From Candidatus Roizmanbacteria bacterium RIFCSPHIGHO2_02_FULL_43_11 (GTDB lineage Bacteria > Patescibacteriota > Microgenomatia > UBA1406 > HO2-37-13b), in assembly GCA_001789515.1 (NCBI GenBank), contig MFZT01000029.1, forward strand, positions 7,637-13,229: a stretch of 5,593 nt of DNA. The letters run 5' to 3'. A program made the translations under genes and the position numbers. This document shows positions 4,543 through 5,593 of this stretch, one piece after another. Within the stretch, counting starts at the first letter, position 1, and each line of letters opens with the position of its first letter. The notes under the pieces were generated by a model. It made no database searches and was not told the origin of the DNA. It saw only the letters and a program-made list of their open reading frames with translations.

Positions 4543-5593
4543 GAAGAAAGAAGCAACTAAAAAAACTCCAGCTCCATTGGCAAAAAAAACCCCAAAAAAA
4601 GATAAGAAAACAGAGAAAACAGAAGCGCCAGTAAGTAAACCCTCAAAGAAAGTCCTTTCTATGGATGATTTGCTGAAGCAGCAAACGATAACCCCCCCCA
4701 AAAAAGGTGAAATTATCCATGCAAAAATTGCGCACCTTTCTAAAAAAGGCATCTTATTTGACATCGGATGGAAATCATATGCTGTCTTAGGGAACCTCGA
4801 GGCACAAGATTTAAACTCATATCTTCCTTATCTGCACGAAGGGGACGTGCTTCCTATTAAGGTTGTTGTTGAAGAAGCAAAGGAAGGATACCCCGTTGTT
4901 TCAATGCGCTCATTTTTCGAAAAAGGAAAATGGGAAATTCTTGAGCAAAAATACAAAGACGAAAGCGAGATCGAGGTCATATGTGGCGAATACGGAAAAG
5001 GCGGCGTGTTTGTGGACTTCATGGGTGTACGTGGTGTCATCCCGAAAATTCAACTTACAGAAGATCTCATAAGAGAGCCGGAAAAACTTGTAGGCAAGAA
5101 AATCAAGGTAAAAGTACTTGAAGTGGATCATGAGAAAAACCGCCTTGTTGTGTCCCAGAAAGCCTCGGCTCTTAATATTTCGTACAAAGACATCAAGGCG
5201 AAATTTGATGCGATAAAGATTGGAGACAAATATAAAGCAAAAATCATTGGCTTTTCAGATTTTGGAGCATTTTGCGAGGTAGAGAAAATCGAAGGACTTA
5301 TCCACATTTCTGAAATTTCATGGCAAAAAGTTTCTGACCCCCGCCGACATCTTAAAATTGGCGATATTGTTGATGTCGTTGTCGTTGAAAAAAATCCCGA
5401 TAACCTAAAACTAAATCTCTCCATTAAGCGTCTTGAGAAAGATCCATGGGAGGATATTGAAAAACGATACCCCAAGGATAAGGAAGTTAAAGGAGAGGTA
5501 GTGCGACGTGAAAGATATGGGTATATTGTGAGACTGGAGCCTGGGGTCGAAGGTCTTGTTCATGTGTCCAAGCTAAAGGGTGATGAAAATCTC
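4535..5593 (+). CDS. S1-domain RNA-binding protein, ribosomal protein S1-like (3' end outside the window)
   Basis: The 353 visible codons contain tandem S1 (OB-fold) RNA-binding domains, as in ribosomal protein S1, which binds mRNA on the 30S subunit. An N-terminal tail (1-45) is rich in Lys, Thr, Ala and Pro, low in complexity and probably disordered. S1 repeats follow at about 57-126, 145-210, 229-299 and 316 onward (incomplete). Repeats 3 and 4 are the most typical: KAKIIGFSDFGAFCEV (234-249) with GLIHISEIS (254-262), and GEVVRRERYGYIVRLEPG (320-337) with GLVHVSKL (340-347). Repeat 1 is divergent. Repeat 2 has GVIPKIQL (167-174), and VSQKA (206-210) ends it. The layout fits a short, about four-domain rpsA-type protein, but I leave the symbol blank because the end is missing. 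The start is set by a strong Shine-Dalgarno. A C8A6 run at 4692-4705 lies within the coding sequence. Confidence 0.93.
   Translation, partial: MPKKKEATKKTPAPLAKKTPKKDKKTEKTEAPVSKPSKKVLSMDDLLKQQTITPPKKGEIIHAKIAHLSKKGILFDIGWKSYAVLGNLEAQDLNSYLPYLHEGDVLPIKVVVEEAKEGYPVVSMRSFFEKGKWEILEQKYKDESEIEVICGEYGKGGVFVDFMGVRGVIPKIQLTEDLIREPEKLVGKKIKVKVLEVDHEKNRLVVSQKASALNISYKDIKAKFDAIKIGDKYKAKIIGFSDFGAFCEVEKIEGLIHISEISWQKVSDPRRHLKIGDIVDVVVVEKNPDNLKLNLSIKRLEKDPWEDIEKRYPKDKEVKGEVVRRERYGYIVRLEPGVEGLVHVSKLKGDENL

Noticed and set aside
4405..4764. Minus-strand ORF of 119 codons that looks hydrophobic, like a membrane protein
   Set aside because: The Phe/Leu-rich sequence is simply the complement of the lysine-rich start of the S1 gene; it overlaps three supported features.
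5128..5475. Minus-strand ORF of 115 codons
   Set aside because: It lies wholly within the S1 repeats on the other strand and has a shadow-like Ser/Phe/Arg composition.

Overview
This looks like a stretch of a compact bacterial chromosome of moderate to low GC. It carries seven protein genes with almost no space between them and uses the standard genetic code (stops are TAA and TGA). Several things suggest a Candidate Phyla Radiation (Patescibacteria, perhaps Parcubacteria-like) genome: a TrmD with an enlarged interdomain linker and no C-terminal tail, a small multi-S1-domain protein with a lysine-rich N-terminus, short intergenic gaps, and starts that mostly lack a Shine-Dalgarno sequence. 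This lineage assignment is an inference from gene style; no marker phylogeny was possible.

Layout. On the minus strand at the left edge lies the 5' part of an unrecognised gene (1-142, running out of the window). Upstream of it is yidD (205-444), the small membrane-insertion accessory protein. A 75-bp divergent promoter region (445-519) separates yidD from the plus-strand series: trmD (520-1266, tRNA m1G37 methyltransferase), a comF-type phosphoribosyltransferase gene (1300-1950), an AI-2E/PerM-family membrane protein (1984-2946), a comM/YifB-type AAA+ ATPase (3007-4446), and the 5' 353 codons of an S1-domain RNA-binding protein (4535 to the right edge). No rRNA, tRNA, CRISPR array, insertion sequence or convincing intrinsic terminator was seen.

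Functional themes. TrmD and the S1 protein serve translation. ComF and ComM are homologues of proteins needed for natural transformation; ComM is a branch-migration helicase for incoming ssDNA. YidD belongs to membrane-protein biogenesis. The transporter-like protein has no assignable substrate.

The most interesting signals are regulatory. The comF and comM genes share an identical 16-mer at exactly the same distance (41 bp) from their start codons. It is followed by an extended -10-like hexamer only 8 bp before the ATG, so the two genes may be co-regulated and transcribed as leaderless mRNAs. The S1 gene has the only strong Shine-Dalgarno in the window. Its extended -10 (TGATATAAT) places the likely transcript 5' end on the ATG of a 10-codon, very basic upstream ORF that covers the Shine-Dalgarno and ends just inside the S1 gene, an arrangement suited to translational control. 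TrmD also has a Glu at the position of the catalytic Asp and a roughly 27-residue insertion beside it.
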